Shown here in pieces: positions 7,833-16,017 of a stretch of DNA of 64,000 bases (positions within the stretch are counted from its first letter, which is position 1; every line of letters starts with the position of its first letter). The translations under genes were made by a program, and so were the position numbers. The DNA lies in the NCBI GenBank assembly GCA_039960995.1, contig JBDVKF010000075.1:1-64000 (forward strand), written 5' to 3'. The notes beneath the pieces are model-generated. The model did no database searches and had not been told where the DNA came from. It saw only the letters and a list, made by a program, of their open reading frames with translations. The DNA comes from JABSSA01 sp039960995 (lineage in GTDB: Bacteria; Pseudomonadota; Alphaproteobacteria; Rhodobacterales; Rhodobacteraceae).

Positions 7833-8474
7833 TCAGTCTTTCGGCTGTTCTTCCGTTTCACCGGTTTCGTCACCTGCGCTGATGCCAGCAGATTCTGCGA
7901 GGTCGTCATCGTCAGACGCGGCAGCACCGATATCGTCAAACAGCTCCTGAATTTCGAATTCAGCAGCGGCCTCTTCTTCAGCAGCCAGTTCCTGGATCGA
8001 TTTGCCAGACGCTTGCAATTCCGCTTCTTCGGCCGAGCGTGCAACGTTCAATTTGATCGTTACTTCGACTTCGGGGTGCAGAACGACGCGCATTTCGTGC
8101 AGGCCAAGTTCTTTGATCGGTGTTTCGATCACAACCTGTTTGCGGTCAATGCTGAAGCCACCTTCGGAGGCAACTTCGGCGGCGTCACGTGTTGTGACCG
8201 ACCCGTAAAGGCTGCCACCATCTGACGCTTGGCGGATCACGATGAACTGTTGTCCATCCAGACGTTCGCCCAGTGCTTCGGCTTCTGACTTGGTTTCAAG
8301 GTTGCGGGCTTCGAGCTGCGCTTTTTGCGCTTCAAAGCTGGCAATGTTCGCCTTTGACGCTGTCAGGGCTTTCCCTTGCAGCAAAAGGTAGTTGCGCGCA
8401 TAGCCGGGTTTGACGTCAACGACGTCACCCATCTGGCCAAGCTTGGCAACACGTTCAAGAAGGATCACTTGCAT
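7833..8474 (-). CDS. rplI: 50S ribosomal protein L9
   Basis: The N-terminal signature MQVILLERVAKLGQMGDVVDV and GYARNYLL identify L9, which binds 23S rRNA at the base of the L1 stalk. The 213-residue product is longer than the usual 150: residues from about 165 on form an acidic Glu/Asp/Ala tail, a feature common in Rhodobacterales L9. It is the third gene of rpsF-rpsR-rplI, 12 bases after rpsR, with a GGAGAC ribosome binding site. Confidence 0.97.
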   Translation of the reverse strand: MQVILLERVAKLGQMGDVVDVKPGYARNYLLLQGKALTASKANIASFEAQKAQLEARNLETKSEAEALGERLDGQQFIVIRQASDGGSLYGSVTTRDAAEVASEGGFSIDRKQVVIETPIKELGLHEMRVVLHPEVEVTIKLNVARSAEEAELQASGKSIQELAAEEEAAAEFEIQELFDDIGAAASDDDDLAESAGISAGDETGETEEQPKD

Positions 8475-8486
8475 GTCAAAGTCTCC

Positions 8487-8714
8487 TTACTTTACGGCGT
8501 ATGGAAGCAGGGCGAGGAACCGGGCGCGTTTGATTGCACGAGCCAGTTCACGCTGCTTCTTGGCCGAAACGGCGGTGATACGGGATGGCACGATCTTGCC
8601 ACGCTCAGAGATGTAGCGCTGCAAAAGACGTGTGTCTTTGTAGTCGATCTTTGGCGCGTTATCACCCGAGAAAGGGCAGACCTTGCGACGGCGGAAAAAT
8701 GGTTTTGCACCCAT
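8487..8714 (-). CDS. rpsR: 30S ribosomal protein S18
   Basis: A 75-residue basic protein with the S18 pattern: FFRRRKVCPF near the start, then IDYKDTRLL, ISERGKIVPSRIT and QRELARAIKRAR. It binds next to S6 on the small-subunit platform, and its gene sits between rpsF and rplI with short gaps (11 and 12 bases), so the three are co-transcribed. Length is normal for the family. Confidence 0.97.
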   Translation of the reverse strand: MGAKPFFRRRKVCPFSGDNAPKIDYKDTRLLQRYISERGKIVPSRITAVSAKKQRELARAIKRARFLALLPYAVK

Positions 8715-8725
8715 GTCAGGTCTCC

Positions 8726-9085
8726 TTAGCGGCGTTCGCGGCGTTCGCCACGGTCACGTTCATCACGTTTTTGCATCTGAACCGAAGGCAGTTCAGCGTG
8801 TTCGTCGACCTTGATGGTCAAAACGCGCATGACGTCTTCGTGCAGGCGCATCAGACGTTCCATTTCCTGAACGGCAGGTGCGGGGGCATCGCTGCGCAGA
8901 TACGCATAGTGACCCTTGCGGTTCTTGTTGATCTTGTAGGCCATGGTTTTGACGCCCCAATACTCGTGATCCACGAGAGCGCCACCATTGTCCGTAAGGA
9001 CGGTGCCAAAATGTTCGATTAAGCCCTCGGCTTGTGTGTTAGACAAGTCCTGGCGGGCGATCATCACATGCTCATACAGCGGCAT
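8726..9085 (-). CDS. rpsF: 30S ribosomal protein S6
   Basis: From ATG 9085 the product has 119 residues and starts MPLYEHVMIARQDLS, the normal S6 N-terminus; the upstream AGTGGAGTGAAC gives a good ribosome binding site. A longer frame to 9112 adds nine residues without family support. YAYLRSDAPAPAVQEMERLMR is the typical S6 core, and a short Arg/Glu-rich tail ends the protein. First gene of the operon, with a candidate promoter at 9190-9217. Confidence 0.97.
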   Translation of the reverse strand: MPLYEHVMIARQDLSNTQAEGLIEHFGTVLTDNGGALVDHEYWGVKTMAYKINKNRKGHYAYLRSDAPAPAVQEMERLMRLHEDVMRVLTIKVDEHAELPSVQMQKRDERDRGERRERR

Positions 9086-9189
9086 GTTCACTCCACTTCT
9101 GTCAAGGCGCACTTCAAAGACCGGACGTTCATTCCCTGCTGTCTGGTCACGAGAGGCTGCGCGGAATAGTTTTCTTGCAGGAACGCGCG

Positions 9190-9217
9190 CTTATACATCG
9201 CTGCGTTAGAAAGGCAA
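9190..9217 (-). promoter_or_regulatory. Candidate sigma-70 promoter for rpsF-rpsR-rplI
   Basis: On the minus strand TTGCCT (9217-9212) and TATAAG (9195-9190) are 16 bases apart, about 105 bases before the rpsF start. Confidence 0.4.
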
Positions 9218-9306
9218 GCCCGCCGCAAGATAACCAGCAGGTGGCCCTATTTCCGCCTGTTTTTAAATACAAATTGAAAAAAAATATAGAATTTGAGGAC
9301 GAGCAA

Positions 9307-9813
9307 ATGACATCCCACAAGGAAGTCACATCGAAACTAGAGGACGAGCGCCACAGTTCTTTTGGCCCGTTTTATAGTATGTATTTGAAGACTCGTGCTG
9401 TTGGTATGCGCGGGGCAGGCAAATTTGGGATGGCGATGATCGTCCTTGCTTTTGCCGTTTGGTTTGCGCCGGAATCGATTTTTCCGGCGATGCCAAAGAT
9501 TTTCAAATTGTTTGCATCGCTCAGTTTTGGGTTTCTTGGATTGGCGTTTTGGCAGTCGGTTTCCAATTTGGGATTGCCGTCAGTTGAAATTGATACCATT
9601 CGCCGAGAAGTAAAGTTGATGCGTGGGTTTGGGAAAACCAGACACGTCGCGGGTGAATACAAGTTCAAAGACTTGGCACAGGCGGAGCGTGTGGGCAATC
9701 AGATCCGATTGTGGGGCAATGACGGCACAATCCTTGTAGACGTGGAAATGCGCGACCCTGCAAAATTGAACAGTTTGGTGTCGGGTTTGCGTGACGAAGG
9801 CAAACTGATCTAA
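9307..9813 (+). CDS. Conserved-type small membrane protein, function unknown
   Basis: From ATG 9307 (GAGGACGAGCAA upstream) the product has 168 residues. It has a charged N-terminus, two hydrophobic helices near residues 40-58 (GMAMIVLAFAVWFAPESIF) and 65-83 (IFKLFASLSFGFLGLAFW), and a soluble C-terminal half with beta character (EIDTIRREVKLMRGFGKT, then GTILVDVEMRD). That layout, two helices then a small cytoplasmic beta domain, resembles PH-like or DUF-type envelope proteins, but I do not recognise a family. An upstream in-frame start at 9175 would add 44 residues without support. It stands alone, divergent from rpsF. Confidence 0.7.
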   Translation: MTSHKEVTSKLEDERHSSFGPFYSMYLKTRAVGMRGAGKFGMAMIVLAFAVWFAPESIFPAMPKIFKLFASLSFGFLGLAFWQSVSNLGLPSVEIDTIRREVKLMRGFGKTRHVAGEYKFKDLAQAERVGNQIRLWGNDGTILVDVEMRDPAKLNSLVSGLRDEGKLI

Positions 9814-9957
9814 GCACGGCCGCGCACTTGCTCAGTTAGGTTGTGCACAAGCAGAGGTTTGCTTGCGCGCACATTCTGTTGAGCCGTGCGGGATTGTTTG
9901 TCGAACTAACGGTCACAAATATAACCGGTAGAAGCCAACTTACCGGAGTATTTCTAG

Positions 9958-10527
9958 ATGAAACATCTCTTTCTTGCTGCGGCGTTTGCTGCAGCCGCCA
10001 CGACTGGGTTTGCCGCTGATAAGTACATTCTTGATAGCAGCCATTCGCAGGTACTGTTCCATTACAATCACCTTGGCTTTTCGACAACTTACGGCATGTT
10101 TTCGGGGTTTGAGGGGGAGATTGTCTTTGATCAAGCAAACCCTGAGAACTCAAGTGTAACGGTATCTATGCCGACCAAATCGATGTTCACGGGCTGGGAA
10201 AGCCGCACGGAGGTTTTCCTGTCGGAGGATTTCCTTGGCGCGACAGATGAGGATTTAATTTCATTTGTATCCACGGGAATCGAAATCACAAGCGACACGA
10301 CTGCCAAAATCACCGGTGATCTCACGTTGAACGATATCACCAAACCCGTTGTGCTGGATGCTGTGTTGAATCAAGTTGGCCCGCATCCACTTTCCAACAC
10401 GCAATGGGCAGGGTTTGACGCGACCACTACGCTTAAGCGTTCTGATTTTGGGCTGGGCGCGTTTGCACCCGCCGTAAGTGACGAGGTCGAAGTCAGTATT
10501 TCGATTGAAGCTGCAAAAGTAGAATAG
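9958..10527 (+). CDS. YceI family periplasmic protein
   Basis: A 189-residue exported lipocalin-like protein. The signal peptide (residues 1 to about 20, ending TTGFAA) is followed by the YceI start DKYILDSSHSQVLFHYNHLGFST, the middle strand TAKITGDLTLNDITKPVVL and the terminal ALKRSDFGLG-type motif (TLKRSDFGLGAF). The fold has a hydrophobic cavity that binds isoprenoids such as polyprenyl compounds. It faces a cytochrome b561-YceI fusion that ends 100 bases downstream, so both may act in the same periplasmic quinone or isoprenoid function; that is inference. SD CCGGAG precedes the ATG. Confidence 0.92.
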   Translation: MKHLFLAAAFAAAATTGFAADKYILDSSHSQVLFHYNHLGFSTTYGMFSGFEGEIVFDQANPENSSVTVSMPTKSMFTGWESRTEVFLSEDFLGATDEDLISFVSTGIEITSDTTAKITGDLTLNDITKPVVLDAVLNQVGPHPLSNTQWAGFDATTTLKRSDFGLGAFAPAVSDEVEVSISIEAAKVE

Positions 10528-10554
10528 CCCATTATCCGCATTTTAAACGCGCAT

Positions 10555-10583
10555 TGGGTCACCTTTATCGGGTGACCCATTGT
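10555..10583. terminator. Bidirectional terminator-like hairpin between convergent YceI genes
   Basis: TGGGTCACC (10555-10563) pairs with GGTGACCCA (10571-10579) around a 7-base loop. It lies between the two convergent stops and has modest T-richness after it. Confidence 0.7.
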
Positions 10584-10629
10584 TTGTGTGTTGCGTGACC
10601 TTGGTCGCGGATTTCAATGGCGTGCCGGG

Positions 10630-11832
10630 TTACTCAGCATTTCGTTGTGCGGTCAGTTTGATTTCGACGTTTACCGAGAAGCCTAACGATCCCTCATCAG
10701 CCATATTGTCCCCGATGCCAAAGTCCCGGCGATCAAGGGTCAACTTGGCTGCGACATTTGCCGTGTCGCCATCTAGCGAGAGGCTGAATGGCATTTCAAG
10801 GGGACGGGTGGCCCCCCGAATGGTCAATGTTCCATTGGCTGAATAGCCATCGACAATTTGAACGATGTCGGCGGTGAACTGGGCGGTCGGATGGATCGTG
10901 ACGTCGAAAAAGTCCGGTCCAAGCGCCTGATTTGTTACGGAGCCCACTGTCATGGACGGAATGGCGATTTGAACGTCCACATCCCCCGCTTTTTGGGCCA
11001 ATAGTTCTTCATCAAAACGGATGGCGGCGGTCCAATCGGCGAATTGGCCCTGAACTTGGGACCCGAACTGCGTGATGGTGAAGGTAATCGTGCCGTCTTG
11101 GACGGCCCATTCGGTTTGGACCTCACCCAATGTGATCGAGGCTTTGGTGGTCGTATGGCGATCATAGACGCCGATCACGCTGCCAATGCCCAAAGCGACG
11201 ACCCAAGCCGCAATTGCTGCGATTATTGGTAAAGCTGTGGACCGGTGCGGGGGTGCCGGTTGGCTTTGAGCGGTGCCAAACCACATCCGGCGCAGGGTCA
11301 CGTCCTTGTCGAGGACATGATGTTTCAGCGCGCCAAGGGCGTGCAAAAAGATCGAAGCGATGAGCACACGTTCAAACACGAGGTGTAATCCGGCAAAGAT
11401 CGATGCAACATTTTCGTTTTTCGGAACGAAAGGCAGGTTCTGACCAAAGGGCCACCAGATAGGGGCAAACCCGGTGGTGGCGGCGTGGTGTATCCATCCC
11501 GACAATGGAACCAGCACCAGCGAACCATACAAGAGCCAGTGCACCGTATCCGCCGCAAATTTTTCAAGTTTGCGGTCTGGATGCAGGGGCGCGGGCTTTG
11601 TTTGTCGAAGTGCTGCATAAATACGGGCGAGGGCGGTGAAGAACACGAACACGCCCAGAGTTTTGTGCAAAGAGAACAAGAACGCCTTGCGGGCCAATTG
11701 CTCGGACGTTTCAAACGGCAGGTCGTTGGCAATGATCCCCAGCGGGATCAGGCTGAGGATCAACAAAGCTGTCAGCCAGTGAAACGACTTGCTGATCGTT
11801 CCATATCGCGTTGCTGTATTTGCAAGGGTCAT
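10630..11832 (-). CDS. Cytochrome b561 fused to a YceI domain
   Basis: A 400-residue fusion. The first half (about residues 10-200) is a four-helix cytochrome b561 membrane domain with histidines placed for two b hemes: SFHWLT near residue 18, LHKTLG, WIHHAA and LHALGALKHH. A further helix near residues 213-232 follows, and the last 165 residues are a periplasmic YceI domain (WAVQDGTITFTITQFGSQV, TLDRRDFGIGDN). The order suggests electron transfer from the quinone pool near an isoprenoid-binding lipocalin domain. Such fusions occur in Proteobacteria. It converges on a free YceI gene at 9958. Start ATG 11832. Confidence 0.9.
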   Translation of the reverse strand: MTLANTATRYGTISKSFHWLTALLILSLIPLGIIANDLPFETSEQLARKAFLFSLHKTLGVFVFFTALARIYAALRQTKPAPLHPDRKLEKFAADTVHWLLYGSLVLVPLSGWIHHAATTGFAPIWWPFGQNLPFVPKNENVASIFAGLHLVFERVLIASIFLHALGALKHHVLDKDVTLRRMWFGTAQSQPAPPHRSTALPIIAAIAAWVVALGIGSVIGVYDRHTTTKASITLGEVQTEWAVQDGTITFTITQFGSQVQGQFADWTAAIRFDEELLAQKAGDVDVQIAIPSMTVGSVTNQALGPDFFDVTIHPTAQFTADIVQIVDGYSANGTLTIRGATRPLEMPFSLSLDGDTANVAAKLTLDRRDFGIGDNMADEGSLGFSVNVEIKLTAQRNAE

Positions 11833-12023
11833 AACGGGTCCCGGTTCAATGCTCTCAGTGTCTTAACACGCTGATTGGCAGATGTATTCGTTACTGCAAA
11901 CATGCAATCTGCGATGTCCGCACAGGTGTCGTGCGCAATCGCGATGACTTGAACGCAAGGCCTGTGCACTTTAGAGGCAGTAAAAGAAAGTTAAAACCAC
12001 TGCAGACACGCATCGGAGGTTCC

Positions 12024-12956
12024 ATGAGCATTGCATTCGTCTTTCCGGGACAGGGCGCACAGACCATTGGCATGGGTAAAGATATTGCGGAGGCTTATCC
12101 AGCCGCACAGGCCGTGTTTGAAGAAGTCGATGACGCTTTGGGTGAAAAGCTGTCGGATTTGATTTGGAATGGCGATCAAGACGCGCTGACATTGACGCAA
12201 AATGCGCAGCCCGCATTGATGGCGATGTCTATGGCGGTGATGCGCGCTTTGGAAGCTGAAGGTGTTGATGTCGACCGGGCGTCGTTTGTGGCGGGGCATT
12301 CGCTGGGTGAATATTCAGCGCTTGTGGCAGCGGGAACCTTGAGTGTGGCCGACGCGGCGCGTTTGTTGCGCACCCGTGGTGAAGCCATGCAAGCGGCGGT
12401 TCCGGTTGGTGTGGGCGCAATGGCGGCCTTGCTGGGGTTGGATTTCGAAACGGCCATGGCGGTCGCGGACGAGGTTGCCGGCAATGATGTGTGTGAGGCG
12501 GCCAACGACAATGATCCGGGGCAGGTGGTTGTTTCGGGTCACGTCGGCGCGGTGGAGCGTGCGGTTGAAAAGGCCAAGCTGCGCGGGGCCAAGCGCGCCG
12601 TTATGCTGCCTGTCAGCGCGCCGTTCCATTGTTCTTTGATGCAGCCTGCTGCGGACGTTATGGCAGAGGCTTTGAGCCAGGTGGATATGAAGGCCCCCAG
12701 AGTGCCTGTCGTCACAAACGTGCAGGCGCAGGGCACAAATTCAGCCGCCGTTTTGCGGAATTTGCTGGTTGAACAGATCACCGGGTCTGTGCGTTGGCGC
12801 GAGAGTGTCTCTTGGATGGCGGAACATGGCGTCACTGAGATTTGGGAAATCGGAGCGGGCAAGGCGCTGAGCGGGATGGTGCGACGTATTGATCGTTCTG
12901 TTGCGACGCGCGCCATTTCAAAACCAGAAGATGTCAAAGCCGCATTTGAAGGGTAA
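12024..12956 (+). CDS. fabD: Malonyl-CoA:ACP transacylase
   Basis: FabD loads malonyl from CoA onto acyl carrier protein for fatty acid elongation. The 310-residue product begins MSIAFVFPGQGAQ with an SD CGGAGGT before ATG 12024; a longer in-frame extension to 11931 has no support. The nucleophile motif GHSLGEYSAL is at residues 91-100 with Ser93, and PVSAPFHCSLM holds the catalytic His. It opens the fab cluster with fabG 105 bases downstream. Confidence 0.97.
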   Translation: MSIAFVFPGQGAQTIGMGKDIAEAYPAAQAVFEEVDDALGEKLSDLIWNGDQDALTLTQNAQPALMAMSMAVMRALEAEGVDVDRASFVAGHSLGEYSALVAAGTLSVADAARLLRTRGEAMQAAVPVGVGAMAALLGLDFETAMAVADEVAGNDVCEAANDNDPGQVVVSGHVGAVERAVEKAKLRGAKRAVMLPVSAPFHCSLMQPAADVMAEALSQVDMKAPRVPVVTNVQAQGTNSAAVLRNLLVEQITGSVRWRESVSWMAEHGVTEIWEIGAGKALSGMVRRIDRSVATRAISKPEDVKAAFEG

Positions 12957-13060
12957 AGACCCGGCGTGGCCAAATGCGTTGCTGTTGCAATGCGAGACAG
13001 TTTGAAAACCAAGACATGCGTGGCAGTCGCATTAGAAACGACAAAAAAGGGAGAGACGGC

Positions 13061-13798
13061 ATGGCCGATCTGACGGGAAAAACAGCGTTGGTTACAGGAG
13101 CCTCAGGTGGCATTGGCGCGGAAATTGCGCGCAAGCTGCATAGCGCAGGAGCAACTGTGGGCTTGTCTGGGACACGGACCGAGCCGCTGGAAGCATTGGC
13201 CGCTGAATTGGCAGAGCGGGCCCATGTGTTGCCCTGCAATCTGTCAGACAAAGACGCCGTCGACGCGTTGCCGAAATCCGCAGCAGAGGCCATGGGCAGC
13301 GTTGATATTCTGGTCAACAATGCCGGGATCACTCGCGACAACATTTTTATGCGCATGTCTGATGACGAATGGCAGTCGGTAATTGATGTGAATCTGACGG
13401 CGACTGCAAAGCTGTGCAAAGGGGTTATGCGCGGGATGATGAAGGCGCGTTGGGGGCGAATTGTGAATATTTCGTCTGTTGTTGGTGCCACAGGGAATCC
13501 GGGCCAGGTCAATTATGCGGCGTCTAAAGCGGGCATGATTGGTTTGACAAAATCACTGGCTTACGAGGTCGCAAGCCGCGGAATTACAGTGAATGCAGTG
13601 GCGCCAGGGTTTATCGCGACAGCTATGACAGAAAAGCTGACGGATGACCAAAAAGCAGGCATTTTGGGCCAAATCCCCATGGGTCGTATGGGGCAAACAG
13701 ATGAAATTGCGGCCGCGGTTCAATACCTTACGAGCACTGGCGCGGGCTATGTGACTGGAACGACCTTGCATGTGAATGGTGGCATGGCCATGTTGTAG
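13061..13798 (+). CDS. fabG: 3-oxoacyl-ACP reductase
   Basis: FabG reduces 3-ketoacyl-ACP with NADPH. The 245-residue short-chain dehydrogenase has TGASGGIG at residues 12-19, NNAG at 86-89, the catalytic Ser near 138, Tyr152 and Lys156 in NYAASKAG, and the FabG-typical C-terminus GTTLHVNGGMAML. ATG 13061 follows GGGAGAGACGGC. It lies between fabD and acpP, the common order in alphaproteobacteria. Confidence 0.97.
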   Translation: MADLTGKTALVTGASGGIGAEIARKLHSAGATVGLSGTRTEPLEALAAELAERAHVLPCNLSDKDAVDALPKSAAEAMGSVDILVNNAGITRDNIFMRMSDDEWQSVIDVNLTATAKLCKGVMRGMMKARWGRIVNISSVVGATGNPGQVNYAASKAGMIGLTKSLAYEVASRGITVNAVAPGFIATAMTEKLTDDQKAGILGQIPMGRMGQTDEIAAAVQYLTSTGAGYVTGTTLHVNGGMAML

Positions 13799-13968
13799 CA
13801 GGTTCTGAGCAGCCCTTGTCTTGCAGAAAAAGTGTGATATAGGCGGCGCAGATTTGTCGGGGAGGCCCGACTACACCGCTCCCCAGAGGGGCAAAAGAGA
13901 GCGCTTCACAAGTGAAGCCAACATTTGAGGGTCAAAGAGAGGCCCCAAGGAATGATGAGGACGAAGAT

Positions 13969-14202
13969 ATGAGCGACATCGCCGATCGCGTGAAGAAGAT
14001 TGTTGTTGAGCACCTTGGTGTCGAAGAAGACAAGGTTGTGACCGAAGCCTCGTTCATCGACGATTTGGGCGCTGACAGCTTGGACACCGTTGAGCTGGTG
14101 ATGGCGTTTGAAGAAGAGTTTGGCATCGAAATTCCAGATGATGCAGCTGAGACGATCCAAAGCTTTGGCGACGCGGTAAACTTTATTACCAAAGCCGGCT
14201 GA
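13969..14202 (+). CDS. acpP: Acyl carrier protein
   Basis: A 77-residue acidic protein with the phosphopantetheine attachment motif GADSLDTVEL; Ser37 is the modified residue. It carries growing acyl chains for the Fab enzymes. The start MSDIADRVKKIVVEHLGV at 13969 is the family start, and GATGAGGACGAAGAT upstream provides the SD. The 170-base leader after fabG may hold an own promoter, as usual for this highly expressed gene. It ends at a terminator. Confidence 0.98.
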   Translation: MSDIADRVKKIVVEHLGVEEDKVVTEASFIDDLGADSLDTVELVMAFEEEFGIEIPDDAAETIQSFGDAVNFITKAG

Positions 14203-14224
14203 TCCCAGCGCTATAGAATTTTTG

Positions 14225-14256
14225 ACGGCGTTGCTTTTTAGCAGCGCCGTTTTCTT
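14225..14256 (+). terminator. Rho-independent terminator after acpP
   Basis: ACGGCGTTGC (14225-14234) pairs with GCAGCGCCGT (14241-14250), one mismatch, followed by TTTTCTTTT. Confidence 0.85.
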
Positions 14257-14303
14257 TTGTGGAACGCGCATGCGCGTGCTTGAAAATATGCGTTCAAGCC
14301 ACG

Positions 14304-14345
14304 CAGGCTTTGGGGCTGCGCCCCAATCCCCGGATTTTTCGTGGT
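14304..14345. repeat. REP-like palindromic element
   Basis: TTGGGGC-TGC-GCCCCAA (14310-14326) is a perfect stem with a 3-base loop, followed by TCCCCGGATTTTT. Short GGGGC/GCCCC palindromes next to CCCGGAT-type tails are often dispersed between genes in roseobacter genomes; only one copy is seen here, so the repeat nature is inferred. Confidence 0.35.
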
Positions 14346-14476
14346 GTGTGTTTTGGACACAGCTGACGCATGAGTCGCGAAAATATGCCGGAGTTTGGGA
14401 TGTGTAACTTGCGACTCGGGGGAGAAGGGCGGCAAGCTGTGTGCTCGGGGGACAGAGCAGAAGACTAAGGTGACGC

Positions 14477-15004
14477 ATGCGAGCGATCCCCACGATAAAC
14501 ACGTCGAATCTGACGTTGCGGGCTATGCGCCCAGAAGACTTTGAGCGATATGCGGATATTTGGGAGGACCCGGCTGTGGTGCGCTATATCTGCGGCAAGC
14601 CGCGCAGTCGCGAAGAGTCCTGGCGTGCGTTTCTGACCAATTCGGGCCATTGGCAGATGACTGGGTTTGGTCAGTGGGGGATTGAAGCCCACCGCTCAAA
14701 CCGCATTATGGGTCAGGTTGGTTTTTTCTATGCAAGACGCGCGCTTGGGCAAGATTTTGATGTGTGGCCAGAAGCCGGTTGGTTGTTATCGGAGGATGCG
14801 CAGGGCAAAGGCTTTGGTCGTGAAGCTGCAATTGCGGCGCATGATTGGTTCGACCGCGTGATCACAGGACCTTTGGTGTGCTTGATGGATCCAACGCATG
14901 TGCGATCGTTACAATTGGCGCATAATCTGGGGTACAAATTGTTGCGAACCGCAGAAATGCACGGTGAAGCGGTTCAACTTATGGTGCGCAAAGCGCCGCC
15001 GTAA
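14477..15004 (+). CDS. GNAT family N-acetyltransferase (RimJ/RimL-like)
   Basis: A 175-residue acetyltransferase. The N-terminus (TSNLTLRAMRPEDFERYADIW) and the order of strands fit the RimJ/RimL group, which acetylates protein N-termini or small amines; the acetyl-CoA loop is DAQGKGFGREAA, and the C-terminus has the SLQLAHNLGYKL motif. The substrate cannot be told. It sits between the acpP terminator and the HisA-like gene, with ATG 14477 after AAGGTGACGC. Confidence 0.85.
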   Translation: MRAIPTINTSNLTLRAMRPEDFERYADIWEDPAVVRYICGKPRSREESWRAFLTNSGHWQMTGFGQWGIEAHRSNRIMGQVGFFYARRALGQDFDVWPEAGWLLSEDAQGKGFGREAAIAAHDWFDRVITGPLVCLMDPTHVRSLQLAHNLGYKLLRTAEMHGEAVQLMVRKAPP

Positions 15005-15079
15005 CGTCGTGTGTAGAGTATCGTAAAACGAGAAGCCCGAGTAAGATCGCTGCCAACACACTTGGCTGGAGCGAACGTT

Positions 15080-15826
15080 ATGATGGTATATCCCACACTT
15101 GAGGTGCAGGCGGGCAAGGTTGTTTCACTGACCCGCGGGCGTATGGACTCTCCGTCTATTTGGCACGTAGACCCGGTGCAAACTGTGCGCGATTGGGCCA
15201 ACGCCGGAGCCAGTTGGATACATGTGACGGATTTCGATGCCATTGAGGGGGATGAACGCAACGAGTCTTTGATCGAAGCGCTTATTCGCAGCGCCAGAAT
15301 CCCAGTGCAATTGGGCGGTGGTATGCGAAGCGAAGAGCGGGTCGCGCATTGGATCGACAAAGGCGTTGGCCGTGTGGTTGTTGGCACGCTTGGAGTGCAA
15401 AGCCCGGATGATGTGATGGGATTGGCGAAATATTACCCGGATCAGATTGTTTTGTCGGTTGATGTTTTTCAGGGGCGCGTGATGACCGAAGGGTGGCGTA
15501 AAGACAGCGCGATTGACCCTCGGGATTTGATTTCCGCATATGCGGATGCTCCGCTTGCTGGATTGATCATCACGGATATCGACAGCGATATCGAAGACAC
15601 CGAGGCCCGGATGGGCGTCATCGCGGCCTTGGCCGAAGTTGCGCGTGCGCCCGTCATTGCCAGTGGCGTGGTGCGCAGCCCGGATGACATCGCCCGTTTG
15701 AAATATATCCCCGGTGTGGATGGGGCGTTGATTGGGCGGGCCCTGTTTAACAAGAACGTTGACCTGAAAGAGGCCTTGGCCCTGGCGCAGCCAGAGTCCG
15801 ATCAGGTTGTGGCAGATTTCATTTAG
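15080..15826 (+). CDS. HisA-like (beta/alpha)8 barrel paralogue
   Basis: A 248-residue HisA/HisF-family barrel. It has HisA landmarks: a first strand MVYPTLEVQAGKV, GGGMRSEE as first phosphate site, VDVFQGRVMTEGW in the middle, ITDIDSDIEDTEARMG, and IASGVVRS as the second phosphate site. The first-strand aspartate needed for HisA catalysis (AxDL in typical enzymes) is Glu8 here, and the second-half DGT motif is altered to DIE. It lies among fab genes, not his genes, so it is probably a diverged paralogue of unknown reaction. Start: two adjacent ATGs at 15080 and 15083 follow CTGGAG; a TTG at 15062 is less likely. Confidence 0.8.
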   Translation: MMVYPTLEVQAGKVVSLTRGRMDSPSIWHVDPVQTVRDWANAGASWIHVTDFDAIEGDERNESLIEALIRSARIPVQLGGGMRSEERVAHWIDKGVGRVVVGTLGVQSPDDVMGLAKYYPDQIVLSVDVFQGRVMTEGWRKDSAIDPRDLISAYADAPLAGLIITDIDSDIEDTEARMGVIAALAEVARAPVIASGVVRSPDDIARLKYIPGVDGALIGRALFNKNVDLKEALALAQPESDQVVADFI

Positions 15827-16017
15827 ATTGGAACGTCAGCGAAAATGCCCTAAAAGGGGTCAGCCTTGAGACTGTGTCTTGGGGAACTGAAATCAATTTC
15901 CAATGCCAATGTTACCATTGGCAGATTGCCATGGATTGCCTGTCTTCGGCTCGGGTCTTGAACCCAACCAGTACGGCGCGGTAAGAGCTTGGGCAAAGAC
16001 AATAAAGGGGCAATGTC

